Below, piece by piece: positions 26,482-34,208 of a stretch of DNA of 64,000 nt. Both the position numbers and the translations under genes were made by a program. Each line of letters begins with the position of its first letter. Positions within the stretch are counted from its first letter, which is position 1. The stretch lies in the NCBI RefSeq assembly GCF_009363555.1, contig NZ_CP045376.1, forward strand, positions 1 through 64,000, in the 5' to 3' direction. Source of the stretch: Sulfitobacter sp. THAF37 (GTDB lineage: Bacteria; Pseudomonadota; Alphaproteobacteria; Rhodobacterales; Rhodobacteraceae). The notes below the pieces were generated by a model that saw only the letters and a program-made list of their open reading frames with translations, ran no database searches and had not been told where the DNA came from.

Positions 26482-27441
26482 TTATTTGTTTGCGTTCACC
26501 TCTGCCACAACCGGACGCCAGGTGTCGTCGATTTCGGTCAGGAAGTCGCCGAACTCGGCCGGAGTCTGTGGGGACGCAAGCGAGCCGAGATCTTCGAACC
26601 GCTTTTTGACGTCATCGCCGTTCAGCGTTTCGGTCAGCGCGGTCGAAAGGGCGTCGATCGCCTCCTGCGGGGTGCCCGCCGGCGCGAGCAGACCGGTGAA
26701 GGTCACGGCGGCAAAGTCGAACTTGCCGGTTTCCTTTAGCGTGGGCACATCCGGCAGCGCGGGCACGCGTTCGCTGGACGTCACGGCCAGCGGTACGACG
26801 TCACCGTCCTTGATATAAGGCAGGATGACCGACATCTGGTCAAAGCTGAACTTGGTTTCGCCCCCGATCAACGACGCAATAGAAGGTGCGTTCCCTTTGT
26901 AATGTACGATGCGGAAGTCACTTCCACTGTCGGTTTTCAGCTTTTCGGCGGCCAGGTGGTTGGTTGTACCAGCACCGGGCGATGCCATGAGCAGGTTCTT
27001 GTCACCTGCACTTGCCAGCAATTCGTCGATATCGGTGATGCCCACGTCTTTTCGGACAGTCAGCGCCATCGGGGTGATCGACACACTGCCGACTGGGGCA
27101 AAATCGGTCTTCCAGTCATAGGCGTCGGGGCGGTTCATCGTCATCGGCGCAAATAGCAGCGGGCCGTTTGCCGCCATGAACAGCGTGTAGCCATCCGCGT
27201 CGGCATTCTTGACGTATTCCGCCGCGATCATGCCACCGGCGCCGGCGCGGTTTTCGACCACGATCGGCTGACCCAGCAGCTCTTCCATCTTCGGCGCGAT
27301 GATCCGGGCCGAAGTGTCGACGTTGCCGCCCGGCGGATAGGGCACGACAAGCGTGACCGGCTTGGACGGAAAATCGGCGGCGAGGCCCGTGACGGGCAGG
27401 ACGGCCAGAACAACGGCCAGTGCTTTCTTCCAGGACTTCAT
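26482..27441 (-). CDS. tctC: Tripartite tricarboxylate transporter binding protein TctC
   Basis: A 319-residue periplasmic solute receptor of the Bug/TctC family. The ATG at 27441 has AGGGAGG just upstream and a good signal peptide (MKSWKKALAVVLAVLPVTGLA). The mature protein starts ADFPSKPVTLVVPYPPGGNVD, the typical Bug opening, followed by VVENRAGAGGMIAAEYV. A longer upstream frame has no signal-peptide character and was rejected. It captures a carboxylic acid for TctAB. The divergent operon downstream of the regulator encodes breakdown enzymes for an aromatic-type diacid, which is a plausible substrate. Confidence 0.94.
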   Translation of the reverse strand: MKSWKKALAVVLAVLPVTGLAADFPSKPVTLVVPYPPGGNVDTSARIIAPKMEELLGQPIVVENRAGAGGMIAAEYVKNADADGYTLFMAANGPLLFAPMTMNRPDAYDWKTDFAPVGSVSITPMALTVRKDVGITDIDELLASAGDKNLLMASPGAGTTNHLAAEKLKTDSGSDFRIVHYKGNAPSIASLIGGETKFSFDQMSVILPYIKDGDVVPLAVTSSERVPALPDVPTLKETGKFDFAAVTFTGLLAPAGTPQEAIDALSTALTETLNGDDVKKRFEDLGSLASPQTPAEFGDFLTEIDDTWRPVVAEVNANK

Positions 27442-27634
27442 AAGTACCTCCCTTGCATTTTGTGATCCGGTGCCGCCCTCCTGCGGCGCTCCGAAGCTGT
27501 CCCTATGGACGCAGAACCAGCCGTTTCCACGCAACCGAAAAATCCGAAATCTTCCACATAGTGGACCTTTCTGGCTTTTGACCTTGCCGATACGGGCCGC
27601 GCGTTCTTGTCTGGTCGTCAAAGGGAGGAGTGCC
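27442..27634. promoter_or_regulatory. Divergent promoter region with a possible IclR operator
   Basis: The 193 bases separate tctC (minus) from the flavin reductase gene (plus). A 13-bp palindrome TCCACATAGTGGA sits at 27553-27565 near the middle and is a candidate operator for the IclR protein. TTGACC at 27578-27583 resembles a -35 box for the plus strand. AAGGGAGGAG at 27621-27630 is a strong ribosome site for the next gene. Binding is not shown by sequence alone. Confidence 0.45.
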
Positions 27635-28255
27635 ATGATCGTCAATCCGTCGGATTTGTCGGCTGAGAAGAGTTACCGTCTGCTGACCGGCATTGTCGTT
27701 CCACGGCCCATTGCTTGGGTCTCCAGCCTGAACGACGCAGGCGGCGTCAATCTTGCTCCATTCAGCACCTTTACCTTCGTCTCGCCCAAACCGCCGATGC
27801 TTGGATTCAGCGTCGGCCGGAAAGGTGCCGAATACAAGGACACCGCCCGAAATATTCTGGCCCGTGAAGCTTATGTGGTTCACATCGCCGACCGCCGTTT
27901 GCTCGACCCCCTGCACCACAGCGCCGAAGAAGTCGATGCCGATATCAGCGAGGCCGACATGCTGGGCCTTGAGACCGCGCCCAGCGACCTGATCGACGTG
28001 CCCCGGATCGCCGCCGCCCCCGTCGCGATGGAATGCCGCCTGCGCCAGGTGCTGGAATTCGGTGAGACCCGAAGCCGCTTCATCGTCGGAGAGATCCTGC
28101 GCATCCACCTGCGCGACGGGCTGATGAAGGACGGCAAGATCGACACGGCTGAGCTTGACCCGATCTGCCGTCTCGGCGGCCCGAACTACGCCACACTCGG
28201 AGAGGTCACGACCCTCCGCACCCTGAAACAGACCCCTAAACAGACAGGAGCCTGA
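27635..28255 (+). CDS. Flavin reductase-like / FMN-binding split-barrel protein
   Basis: A 206-residue protein of the flavin reductase (DUF447/FlaRed) family. The segment GIVVPRPIAWVSSLNDAGGVNLAPFSTFTFVSP is the family's FMN-binding opening, and GFSVGRKG follows. Such proteins bind FMN and may supply reduced flavin to a monooxygenase or act on their own; no partner monooxygenase is next to it. The ATG at 27635 has a near-perfect ribosome site four bases upstream. It is the first gene of a six-gene plus-strand operon and is followed by the FAH-family gene after three bases. Confidence 0.87.
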   Translation: MIVNPSDLSAEKSYRLLTGIVVPRPIAWVSSLNDAGGVNLAPFSTFTFVSPKPPMLGFSVGRKGAEYKDTARNILAREAYVVHIADRRLLDPLHHSAEEVDADISEADMLGLETAPSDLIDVPRIAAAPVAMECRLRQVLEFGETRSRFIVGEILRIHLRDGLMKDGKIDTAELDPICRLGGPNYATLGEVTTLRTLKQTPKQTGA

Positions 28256-28258
28256 GCC

Positions 28259-29122
28259 ATGAAACTCGCCAGCTACACCAAGGATGGAACCCCCGGATTC
28301 GGGATCGTCACAAAGGGTGGCATCCTCCCGCTGGACGGTCGCCTCGACGGCATCGCGAACCTGCAGGCGCTGATCGAAACAGACGCATTGGACAAGGCGC
28401 GGGCCGTATCCGGCGAAGCGACGCTCGATCCAGCCGATGTCACCTTCACCATCCCCGTGGGCAACCCCGAAAAGATCTGGTGCATCGGGGTGAACTACGG
28501 CAACCGCAACGCCGAATACAAGGACGGGTCGGACCTGCCGAAATACCCGTCGCTCTTCGTGCGCTCCCGCCAGTCCTTTGTTGGTCACGATGTTCCGCTG
28601 GAGCGGCCCCGCGTGTCGGAACAACTGGATTACGAAGGGGAGATTGCGCTGGTCATCGGCAAGGGCGGTCGCGACATCCCACGCGAGACCGCGCTGGACC
28701 ATATCTTTGGCCTGACAATCTGCAACGAAGGTACGATCCGCGACTGGCTGCGCCATGGCAAATTCAACGTCACGCAGGGCAAGAACTTTGACCGCTCCGG
28801 CGCCATCGGCCCCTGGATCGTGACAACGGATGAGCTGGACCCGAAATCCGAACTGTCGCTGGAAACCCGCGTGAACGGCGAGGTCCGGCAGAAAGACACG
28901 ACTGCGAACCTGATGTTCCCGTTCGATTACCTGATTTCCTACCTCAGCAGCTTTGCCACCCTGTCGCCCGGCGACATCATCGTCACCGGCACACCGACGG
29001 GGGCGGGCGTGCGGTTTGATCCGCCGATCTGGCTGAAACCCGGCGACGTGGTCGAGGTGGAGGTATCGGGCATCGGCACCTTGGCCAACGGCGTCGCGGA
29101 TCAGGGGACGGGCAATGCTTGA
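28259..29122 (+). CDS. Fumarylacetoacetate hydrolase (FAH) family protein
   Basis: A 287-residue FAH-fold protein; relatives hydrolyse, decarboxylate or isomerise beta-diketo and keto acids such as fumarylpyruvate or the homoprotocatechuate ring product. Metal-site residues are visible: Glu126 and Glu128 in DYEGEIALVIG, with NEGTIRDW at 156-162, where most relatives have an Asp in place of Glu157. GTPTGAGVRFDPP near the end is the usual catalytic-loop region. It overlaps the next gene by eight bases. Context suggests it acts just before the hydratase and aldolase. Confidence 0.9.
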   Translation: MKLASYTKDGTPGFGIVTKGGILPLDGRLDGIANLQALIETDALDKARAVSGEATLDPADVTFTIPVGNPEKIWCIGVNYGNRNAEYKDGSDLPKYPSLFVRSRQSFVGHDVPLERPRVSEQLDYEGEIALVIGKGGRDIPRETALDHIFGLTICNEGTIRDWLRHGKFNVTQGKNFDRSGAIGPWIVTTDELDPKSELSLETRVNGEVRQKDTTANLMFPFDYLISYLSSFATLSPGDIIVTGTPTGAGVRFDPPIWLKPGDVVEVEVSGIGTLANGVADQGTGNA

Positions 29123-29918
29123 AGATGGTGCCGTCCGCGACATCGCGCAGCAACTGGACAAGGCCGAGCAGAGCATGACCCAGATCGGGCAGCTGTCGCT
29201 CACCTATCCTGACATGGAGATGGCCGACAGCTATGCCATCCAGAACGCCTGGCTTGACTTGAAGCTTGCGCGGGGCCGGATCGTGCGGGGCCACAAGATC
29301 GGCCTGACCTCGCGGGCGATGCAACAGGCAGTCGGGATCGACGAACCGGATTACGGTTTTCTGACCGACGACATGTTCCTGGAGGATGCGGCGCAGATCG
29401 ACAGCGCACGGCTGATCGAACCGAAAATCGAGGCGGAACTGGCCTTTGTCCTGCGCCAAAACCTCTCCGGACCGAACTGCACCCTGCACGACGTGCTGGA
29501 CGCAACCGCTTATGTCACCCCCGCGCTGGAACTGCTGGACGCAAGGATCGAACGGTTCGACACCGCCAGCGGGCGCCGGCGCGGCGTGCTCGACACCGTG
29601 GCCGACAATGCGGCCAACAGCGCGATCATCTGCGGCGGGCTGACCGTGCGCCCCCTGGACACGGACCTGCGCCGCGCCAGCGCCATCGTCCTGCGCAACG
29701 GCATCGTCGAGGAAACCGGTGTCGCGGCGGGCGTGCTGAACCATCCCGCCAACGGCATTGCCTGGCTGGCCAATCGCCTGCACCCCTGGGGCGTTTCGCT
29801 GAAGGCGGGGCAGGTGATCCTGGCCGGGTCCTTCATCCGCCCGATCGACGCGCGCAAGGGCGACACCTTCACCGCTGACTACGGGCCGCTTGGCACCGTG
29901 TCCTGCCATTTCATCTGA
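29115..29918 (+). CDS. hpaH: 2-oxohept-3-enedioate hydratase-like protein (HpaH/HpcG family)
   Basis: A 267-residue hydratase of the 2-keto-4-pentenoate hydratase family. It resembles E. coli HpaH closely in layout: GRIVRGHKIGLTSRAM near residue 56, EPDYGFLTDDMF, a PKIEAELAFVL metal-ligand stretch, ALELLDARIERFD, DNAANSAIICGG and EETGVAAGVLNHPANG. The family adds water to a 2-oxo-enoic acid using a divalent metal. In the homoprotocatechuate pathway the product is the substrate for HpaI, and an HpaI-type aldolase ends this operon. The exact diacid is inferred. Confidence 0.9.
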   Translation: MLEDGAVRDIAQQLDKAEQSMTQIGQLSLTYPDMEMADSYAIQNAWLDLKLARGRIVRGHKIGLTSRAMQQAVGIDEPDYGFLTDDMFLEDAAQIDSARLIEPKIEAELAFVLRQNLSGPNCTLHDVLDATAYVTPALELLDARIERFDTASGRRRGVLDTVADNAANSAIICGGLTVRPLDTDLRRASAIVLRNGIVEETGVAAGVLNHPANGIAWLANRLHPWGVSLKAGQVILAGSFIRPIDARKGDTFTADYGPLGTVSCHFI

Positions 29919-29930
29919 GGAGGAGCGAAG

Positions 29931-30317
29931 ATGGGCAAACGCCGCAGCATCTATCTGAAGGAATTCTCGCACAAGAACCCGATCCCGGCGGCGGCCGTGG
30001 TGGACGGGCTGTTGATGAGCGGGATCATCTATGGCCTTGATCCGGCAACAGGCAAGGCGGCTGAGGGGCTGGAGGAGCAGACTCGCCTGATGTTCGTCCA
30101 CCTGTCGCGGATTCTGGAGGCGGCCGGCATGGGGCCGGAGAACGTCCTGAAACTGGATGTCCTGCTGCTGGACCGGTCGCAGCGCGGCCCGCTCAATGCC
30201 GAATGGGAGGCCATGTTCCCCGATCCAGATGACCGTCCGGTTCGGCAGGCAATGCAGGCCGACCTCGACAACGGAAAGCTCATCCAGTGCAACGTGACCG
30301 CCTACGCGGCGCCGTAA
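29931..30317 (+). CDS. RidA/YjgF-family protein
   Basis: A 128-residue small trimeric Rid-family protein. IPAAAVVDGLLMSGIIYG and EGLEEQTRLMFVHLSRILEAAG correspond to the family core. Rid proteins with enamine deaminase activity carry an Arg near the C-terminus; here that region reads LIQCNVTAYAAP without it, so this member probably has another role or binds a pathway metabolite. The start follows a GGAGGAG ribosome site. It lies 12 bases after the hydratase gene. Confidence 0.87.
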   Translation: MGKRRSIYLKEFSHKNPIPAAAVVDGLLMSGIIYGLDPATGKAAEGLEEQTRLMFVHLSRILEAAGMGPENVLKLDVLLLDRSQRGPLNAEWEAMFPDPDDRPVRQAMQADLDNGKLIQCNVTAYAAP

Positions 30318-30328
30318 GGAGACAGATC

Positions 30329-31213
30329 ATGCCCGATTATTACCCGTTCCATCCCAACCCGCGCCGCCCGGACGTCCTGCCGCCCGCCGGCACGATCGAC
30401 AGCCAGTTTCACGTCCTGGGTGATCCCGCGACCTATCCGACCCGTCCCGGTGCCGCCTATCACATGCCTTCGGCCACCTGGGAACGCGCAAAACACATGC
30501 ATGACCAACTGGGCATTTCCCGCGGGGTCATCGTGCAGACCACGACCTACGGCGCGGATCATCAGGTGGTGCTGGATGCGCTCGATGCCCTGGGTCCGAA
30601 TTACAAGGGCTGCGCCAATGCGCTGGTCTTTGCGGAGAAGGACGACGCCTACCTGCAAAAGCTGAACGACGCCGGGATCAACGGCGCGCGTTTCAGCTTT
30701 CGCGAAGCCCTCGGCGCGGTGCTGAGCGACGACGACTTCAAGGCGGCCGTCAACAAGCTGCGCGACATGGGCTGGTACATGAAGGTCCAGCCCGAACAGA
30801 CCGGCATCGCCCAGCATGTCGAGAAGTTTGCCGATGTCGACATCCCGATCCTGATCGACCACATGGGCCGGGCGGATGCCTCCAAAGGTGTGAACGACGA
30901 GAACATCGTGGCGCTGAAGAAGCAGCTCGATCGCGGCAATGTCTGGGTGATGCTGTCGCTTGGCGAAAAGGTCTCACTCACCGGGGCGCCCTATGACGAC
31001 GTCGTGCCGCTGGCACGGACGCTGATCGAACATGCGCCCGAACGCTGCGTCTGGGCCACGGACTGGCCGCATCCGGTGTCCAAAAAACAGCCGCCGAACG
31101 ACGCCGACCTGCTGGACCTGTTCTATCGCTATGCCCCCGACGAAGCGATGCGCAAACAGATCCTGGTCGACAACCCGGCCAAGCTCTTCGGCTTCGACCC
31201 GGTGGCGTCATGA
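30329..31213 (+). CDS. Amidohydrolase-family lactonase (LigI / sulfomuconolactone hydrolase-like)
   Basis: A 294-residue protein of the amidohydrolase-2 family. GTIDSQFHVLGDP has a Gln where many relatives have DxHxH, as in the LigI-type pyrone dicarboxylate lactonases, whose metal site is reduced. IPILIDHMGRAD and CVWATDWPHPV supply the other conserved His and Asp residues. Relatives open lactones or pyrones to keto or enol diacids. The ATG at 30329 has AAGGAG upstream. It overlaps the aldolase gene by four bases. This enzyme may make the open-chain diacid consumed by the hydratase and aldolase. Confidence 0.85.
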   Translation: MPDYYPFHPNPRRPDVLPPAGTIDSQFHVLGDPATYPTRPGAAYHMPSATWERAKHMHDQLGISRGVIVQTTTYGADHQVVLDALDALGPNYKGCANALVFAEKDDAYLQKLNDAGINGARFSFREALGAVLSDDDFKAAVNKLRDMGWYMKVQPEQTGIAQHVEKFADVDIPILIDHMGRADASKGVNDENIVALKKQLDRGNVWVMLSLGEKVSLTGAPYDDVVPLARTLIEHAPERCVWATDWPHPVSKKQPPNDADLLDLFYRYAPDEAMRKQILVDNPAKLFGFDPVAS

Positions 31214-31977
31214 ACAAACGACTTTCGCACGTCGTCGCAGAGGCGAGAGCGCAGGATCGCCCCTTGCTCAACGGCTGGATGATGACCCCCGAACCCGCCG
31301 TGCTTGAGGCGATGGCGGGGCACGGCTGGGACTGTGTGACGCTCGATCTGCAACACGGGCAGATCGACCTGACCCAGGCGCGGACACTGGCCCGCACGGC
31401 CTTTGGACTCGGCGTGCCGCTTCTTGCGCGCCCGGCCTGGAACGACGTCGCGATGATCTCTCGGCTATTGGATGACGGGTTCGAGGGGATCATCTGCCCG
31501 ATGATCAACTCGGCCGAAGACGCCCGCAGGCTCGCCGCCGCCGCCCACTATGCCCCGCGCGGCGAACGCAGCTTCGGTCCGGTTCGCGCCCGTGTGGCTT
31601 TTGGTGCTGACTACTGGAAAGAGGCCTCGGACAATCTGCTGATCCTGGCGATGATCGAAACCCGCGAGGCGCTCGCGGCGCTGCCAGAGATCATCGCCGT
31701 CGACGGTATCTCGGGTGTCTACGTCGGACCTGCGGATTTGAGCCTGACCATGATCGGCCAGCCGACAGGGGAACCGAATGATCCTGCGGTCATCGCTGCT
31801 GTGGACGACATTCGCCAGAGGGTACAACAGGCAGGCCGCTTCGCTGCAGTTCACAACCTGACCGTCGATCACACGATGAAAATGGCCAGCAATGGCTGGG
31901 ATATGGTCACCGGTCCATCCGACATAGCCCTTCTGGCCAATGCATCGGTGGAAGCAGTTAGTCGTATCAAGGTTTAA
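31210..31977 (+). CDS. HpcH/HpaI-family aldolase
   Basis: A 255-residue class II aldolase. It splits 4-hydroxy-2-oxo diacids to pyruvate plus an aldehyde. Visible residues: the catalytic His in TLDLQHGQID, Arg in LLARPAWND, metal Glu in AMIETREAL and metal Asp in VGPADLSLTM. It starts within the end of the amidohydrolase gene (ATGA) and closes the operon. With HpaH upstream it would complete a hydratase-aldolase pair like that for homoprotocatechuate. The ring-opening dioxygenase and aldehyde dehydrogenase of that pathway are not in the window. Confidence 0.91.
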   Translation: MNKRLSHVVAEARAQDRPLLNGWMMTPEPAVLEAMAGHGWDCVTLDLQHGQIDLTQARTLARTAFGLGVPLLARPAWNDVAMISRLLDDGFEGIICPMINSAEDARRLAAAAHYAPRGERSFGPVRARVAFGADYWKEASDNLLILAMIETREALAALPEIIAVDGISGVYVGPADLSLTMIGQPTGEPNDPAVIAAVDDIRQRVQQAGRFAAVHNLTVDHTMKMASNGWDMVTGPSDIALLANASVEAVSRIKV

Positions 31978-32255
31978 TGGCCATGTATCATCGGTAGACC
32001 GCGATCACCCACCCATAAATCCTCGATGAAATCCTTCTGCAGGTCGAGCGCCGCTTCCCGCTCGGGCGTCTCCGGCTCAGGCTGCCCGCGCCCCATAGGC
32101 AATGATGGCGCGCGAAAAACGATAGCCCTCCGGACCGGCATCGAAGATGGAATCAGCATACCAGACTTCTACCTGCTTCACCTGACACAAACACCTTGAC
32201 GCTGCCCTTGAGGCGGACCTCGACCACGGATATCCAGGGGGTCGGCGCGGACGGT
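31978..32255 (-). pseudogene. Degenerate coding remnant holding repeat copy 2
   Basis: This 278-base gap has coding-like character on the minus strand but no intact gene. One frame reads EVWYADSIF and then GYRFSRAIIAYGARA; the adjoining frame continues with PETPEREAALDLQKDFIEDLW to a stop near 31974, as if a frameshift separated them. I do not recognise the family. It includes the second copy of the 56-bp repeat at 32143-32198. Confidence 0.4.
32143..32198 (-). repeat. 56-bp imperfect repeat, copy 2
   Basis: The reverse complement matches 23370-23425 at 50 of 56 bases without gaps. Together the copies bracket the IclR-Tct-hydratase-aldolase module (about 8.7 kb) in inverted orientation. Confidence 0.7.
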
Positions 32256-33011
32256 TTAGCGCGCCGACTTCGCCAGAAACGCCTCTCGCGCTTCGGTATG
32301 TTCGGGCGAATTCAGCAGCTCGATATAGGAGGCCATTTCCCGTTCGAGATGCGCGTCCAGATCCCCTGACGCTGCCGTCAAAAGCCGCTTCACATGACCC
32401 TTTGGCGCTTGTGTGAACCCCGCCATGTCCCGCGCGATCTGCCGCGCCTGGTCCAGCAGGTCGTCGCGAGAAGCCAGCGTATCGACGATCCCAAGGCGGG
32501 CCGCCGCCTCGGCCTCGACGATGGAGGACGACAGCAGGATGCGCCTGGCCCCGGCATCCCCGATCCGACGCGGCAGGGTAAAGGCCAGCGCCAGGTCCGG
32601 TGGCAGGCCGACACGCCCGAAAGAGGCCGAAAACCGCGCCTTGGTATCCGCCACGACATGATCGCAGCACAGGGCCAGCGAGAACCCCGCGCCGAAGGCC
32701 GGCCCGGTGACCGCCGCAACCACGGGCTTGGTTCCGGCGATCAGCATTTTCACCACGTCGTGCAGGATCTGCATCCGCCGCCGCGCAACAACCGGATCGC
32801 CCGTCATGGCCGAAATATCACCGCCCGAGCAAAAGGCCCCGCCCGCGCCCGAGATCAGCAACGCACGGACCTCCGCATCCGTCTGCGCCTCTGTCACGGC
32901 GTCACGCAAGGCGCTCCGCAGGTCGTCGGTCAGCGCGTTCTTTTTCTCGGGTATGTTGAATGTGAGGTGGAGAACTCCGCCCTCCTCCTGCGTCTTGATA
33001 AGGCTCGTCAC
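32256..33011 (-). CDS. Enoyl-CoA hydratase/isomerase family protein
   Basis: A 251-residue crotonase-fold protein. The oxyanion-hole segments are ALLISGAGGAFCSGGDISAM at about 48-67 and AAVTGPAFGAGFSLALCCD. It should hydrate or isomerise an enoyl-CoA in the cytoplasm. The start is a GTG at 33011 with AAAGGAG six bases upstream. It is the last gene of a four-gene minus operon (two MaoC proteins, CitE-like lyase, this hydratase) controlled from the operator near 34650. Confidence 0.92.
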   Translation of the reverse strand: MTSLIKTQEEGGVLHLTFNIPEKKNALTDDLRSALRDAVTEAQTDAEVRALLISGAGGAFCSGGDISAMTGDPVVARRRMQILHDVVKMLIAGTKPVVAAVTGPAFGAGFSLALCCDHVVADTKARFSASFGRVGLPPDLALAFTLPRRIGDAGARRILLSSSIVEAEAAARLGIVDTLASRDDLLDQARQIARDMAGFTQAPKGHVKRLLTAASGDLDAHLEREMASYIELLNSPEHTEAREAFLAKSAR

Positions 33012-33026
33012 CAGAAACTCCTTTGA

Positions 33027-33839
33027 TCAGATACGGTTGGCGAGGATGGACCTGGCGCGCGCCAGGACCGGCGCATCGACCATGGCCCCGTCAACCGCCA
33101 CCGCCGTTCCGTCCGAGGCCGCCAGAACCTTCTGCGCCCAGACAATTTCGCTCTCGCTCGGGGCAAAGCCCGCACGTGCGGCGGCAATCTGGCGGGGGTG
33201 GATCAGCAGCTTGCCGCCAAACCCCAGCATCGCCGCATGCGCCGCGTCATCGCGCACCGCCGCCTCGTCGGTCAGTGCGGCCGTGACACCGTCAATCGGC
33301 ACGGGCAGAGCGTTGAGCCTGGAGGCGATCACCAGATCATGCCTGGGCCGCAGCAGCGCCAGCCTGTCGTGCTGGCAGCCCAGATCCGCGCAGAAATCGA
33401 CCGAACCGAAGACCAGCCTGTCACCGACGTTGGCAATCGCCGCGACATTCGCAAGACCAACCGCCGTTTCGATCAGCGCCAGCCTTGTGACACCAGAAGG
33501 GACCGCATCACCAAGGGCACGCAGGTCATCGCCGCTTTCGCTCTTGGGCAGCATGACCGTGGCCAGCGGCAGCGCGGCACAGGCCATGAGGTCCTCCTCA
33601 TGCCAGGGTGTTCCCCGGGCGTTGATGCGCAGGATGACGGTTTTGCCGCTGTCCCGCAGCAGGTCCGCCTGATCGGCCAGGGCATCGCGGGCACCTGCCT
33701 TGTCATCGGCGGCGACGGCATCCTCCAGATCGAAGACGACCGCATCATGGGACGCCGCCAGGGCCTTGGCAAAACGGTCCGGCCGGTTCGCAGGAACGAA
33801 CAGGGGAAAATCGCAGGGCGGCATGGCGCGGGCGATCAT
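33027..33839 (-). CDS. CitE-like CoA ester lyase (HpcH/HpaI superfamily)
   Basis: A 270-residue protein resembling the citrate lyase beta subunit and malyl/methylmalyl-CoA lyases. FPLFVPANRPDRFAKAL is the family opening and VVFDLEDAV supplies acidic residues. LALIETAVGL and VFGSVDFCADLG contain the Mg-binding Glu and Asp. It cleaves or condenses a beta-hydroxyacyl-CoA. The ATG at 33839 overlaps the MaoC stop (ATGA). Pairing with MaoC hydratases recalls the mesaconyl-CoA/methylmalyl-CoA reactions, but the real substrate is unknown. Confidence 0.88.
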   Translation of the reverse strand: MIARAMPPCDFPLFVPANRPDRFAKALAASHDAVVFDLEDAVAADDKAGARDALADQADLLRDSGKTVILRINARGTPWHEEDLMACAALPLATVMLPKSESGDDLRALGDAVPSGVTRLALIETAVGLANVAAIANVGDRLVFGSVDFCADLGCQHDRLALLRPRHDLVIASRLNALPVPIDGVTAALTDEAAVRDDAAHAAMLGFGGKLLIHPRQIAAARAGFAPSESEIVWAQKVLAASDGTAVAVDGAMVDAPVLARARSILANRI

Positions 33840-34198
33840 GGCGCCCGGTCCAGGGTCAGAACGCCGGACAGGACGACCGTGCCGTCGTCCTTGCGGACCC
33901 AGACGTCATAGCCGTTGTCCGAGGCCTCGCCGCCCGCCGTGATCCGTTCACCGACCTTGACCGGCGCGGTGAACCTGATGTCGATCTCCGCCGCGTGGTC
34001 CGGACCGAAGCTCGCCTCGACCGCGTTAAGCAGCAGGTCCAGCGCCATCGCGCCATGCGCAATGGGCGCGCCAAAGGGCGTACCGGCGGCGAAGGCCGGA
34101 TTTAGGTGCAGCGGGTTGAAATCGTTCGACAGATCGGCATAGGCCCGGGTGATCCCGGCGCTGGTCTGCAAGCTTTGCTCGGTCAGTTTGTCGGTCAT
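33836..34198 (-). CDS. MaoC-family hydratase, catalytic subunit
   Basis: A 120-residue single hot-dog protein. The hydratase-2 motif is intact: Asp26, Asn28 and His31 in SNDFNPLHLNP, then PIAHGAMAL. It should hydrate an enoyl-CoA to an (R)-3-hydroxyacyl-CoA. The start has GAGGGGGA upstream. It is ten bases after a second hot-dog gene and overlaps the CitE-like gene. The pair may form a two-subunit hydratase in the way of mycobacterial HadAB; this is inference. Confidence 0.88.
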   Translation of the reverse strand: MTDKLTEQSLQTSAGITRAYADLSNDFNPLHLNPAFAAGTPFGAPIAHGAMALDLLLNAVEASFGPDHAAEIDIRFTAPVKVGERITAGGEASDNGYDVWVRKDDGTVVLSGVLTLDRAP

Positions 34199-34208
34199 GT
34201 CATCCCCC

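Noticed and set aside
27442..27645. 68-codon upstream extension of the TctC protein
   Set aside because: The ATG at 27441 has an excellent ribosome site and is followed at once by a signal peptide.
27503..29203. 566-codon minus-strand frame opposite the flavin reductase and FAH genes
   Set aside because: Shadow of two well-supported plus-strand genes; no ribosome site or recognisable domain.
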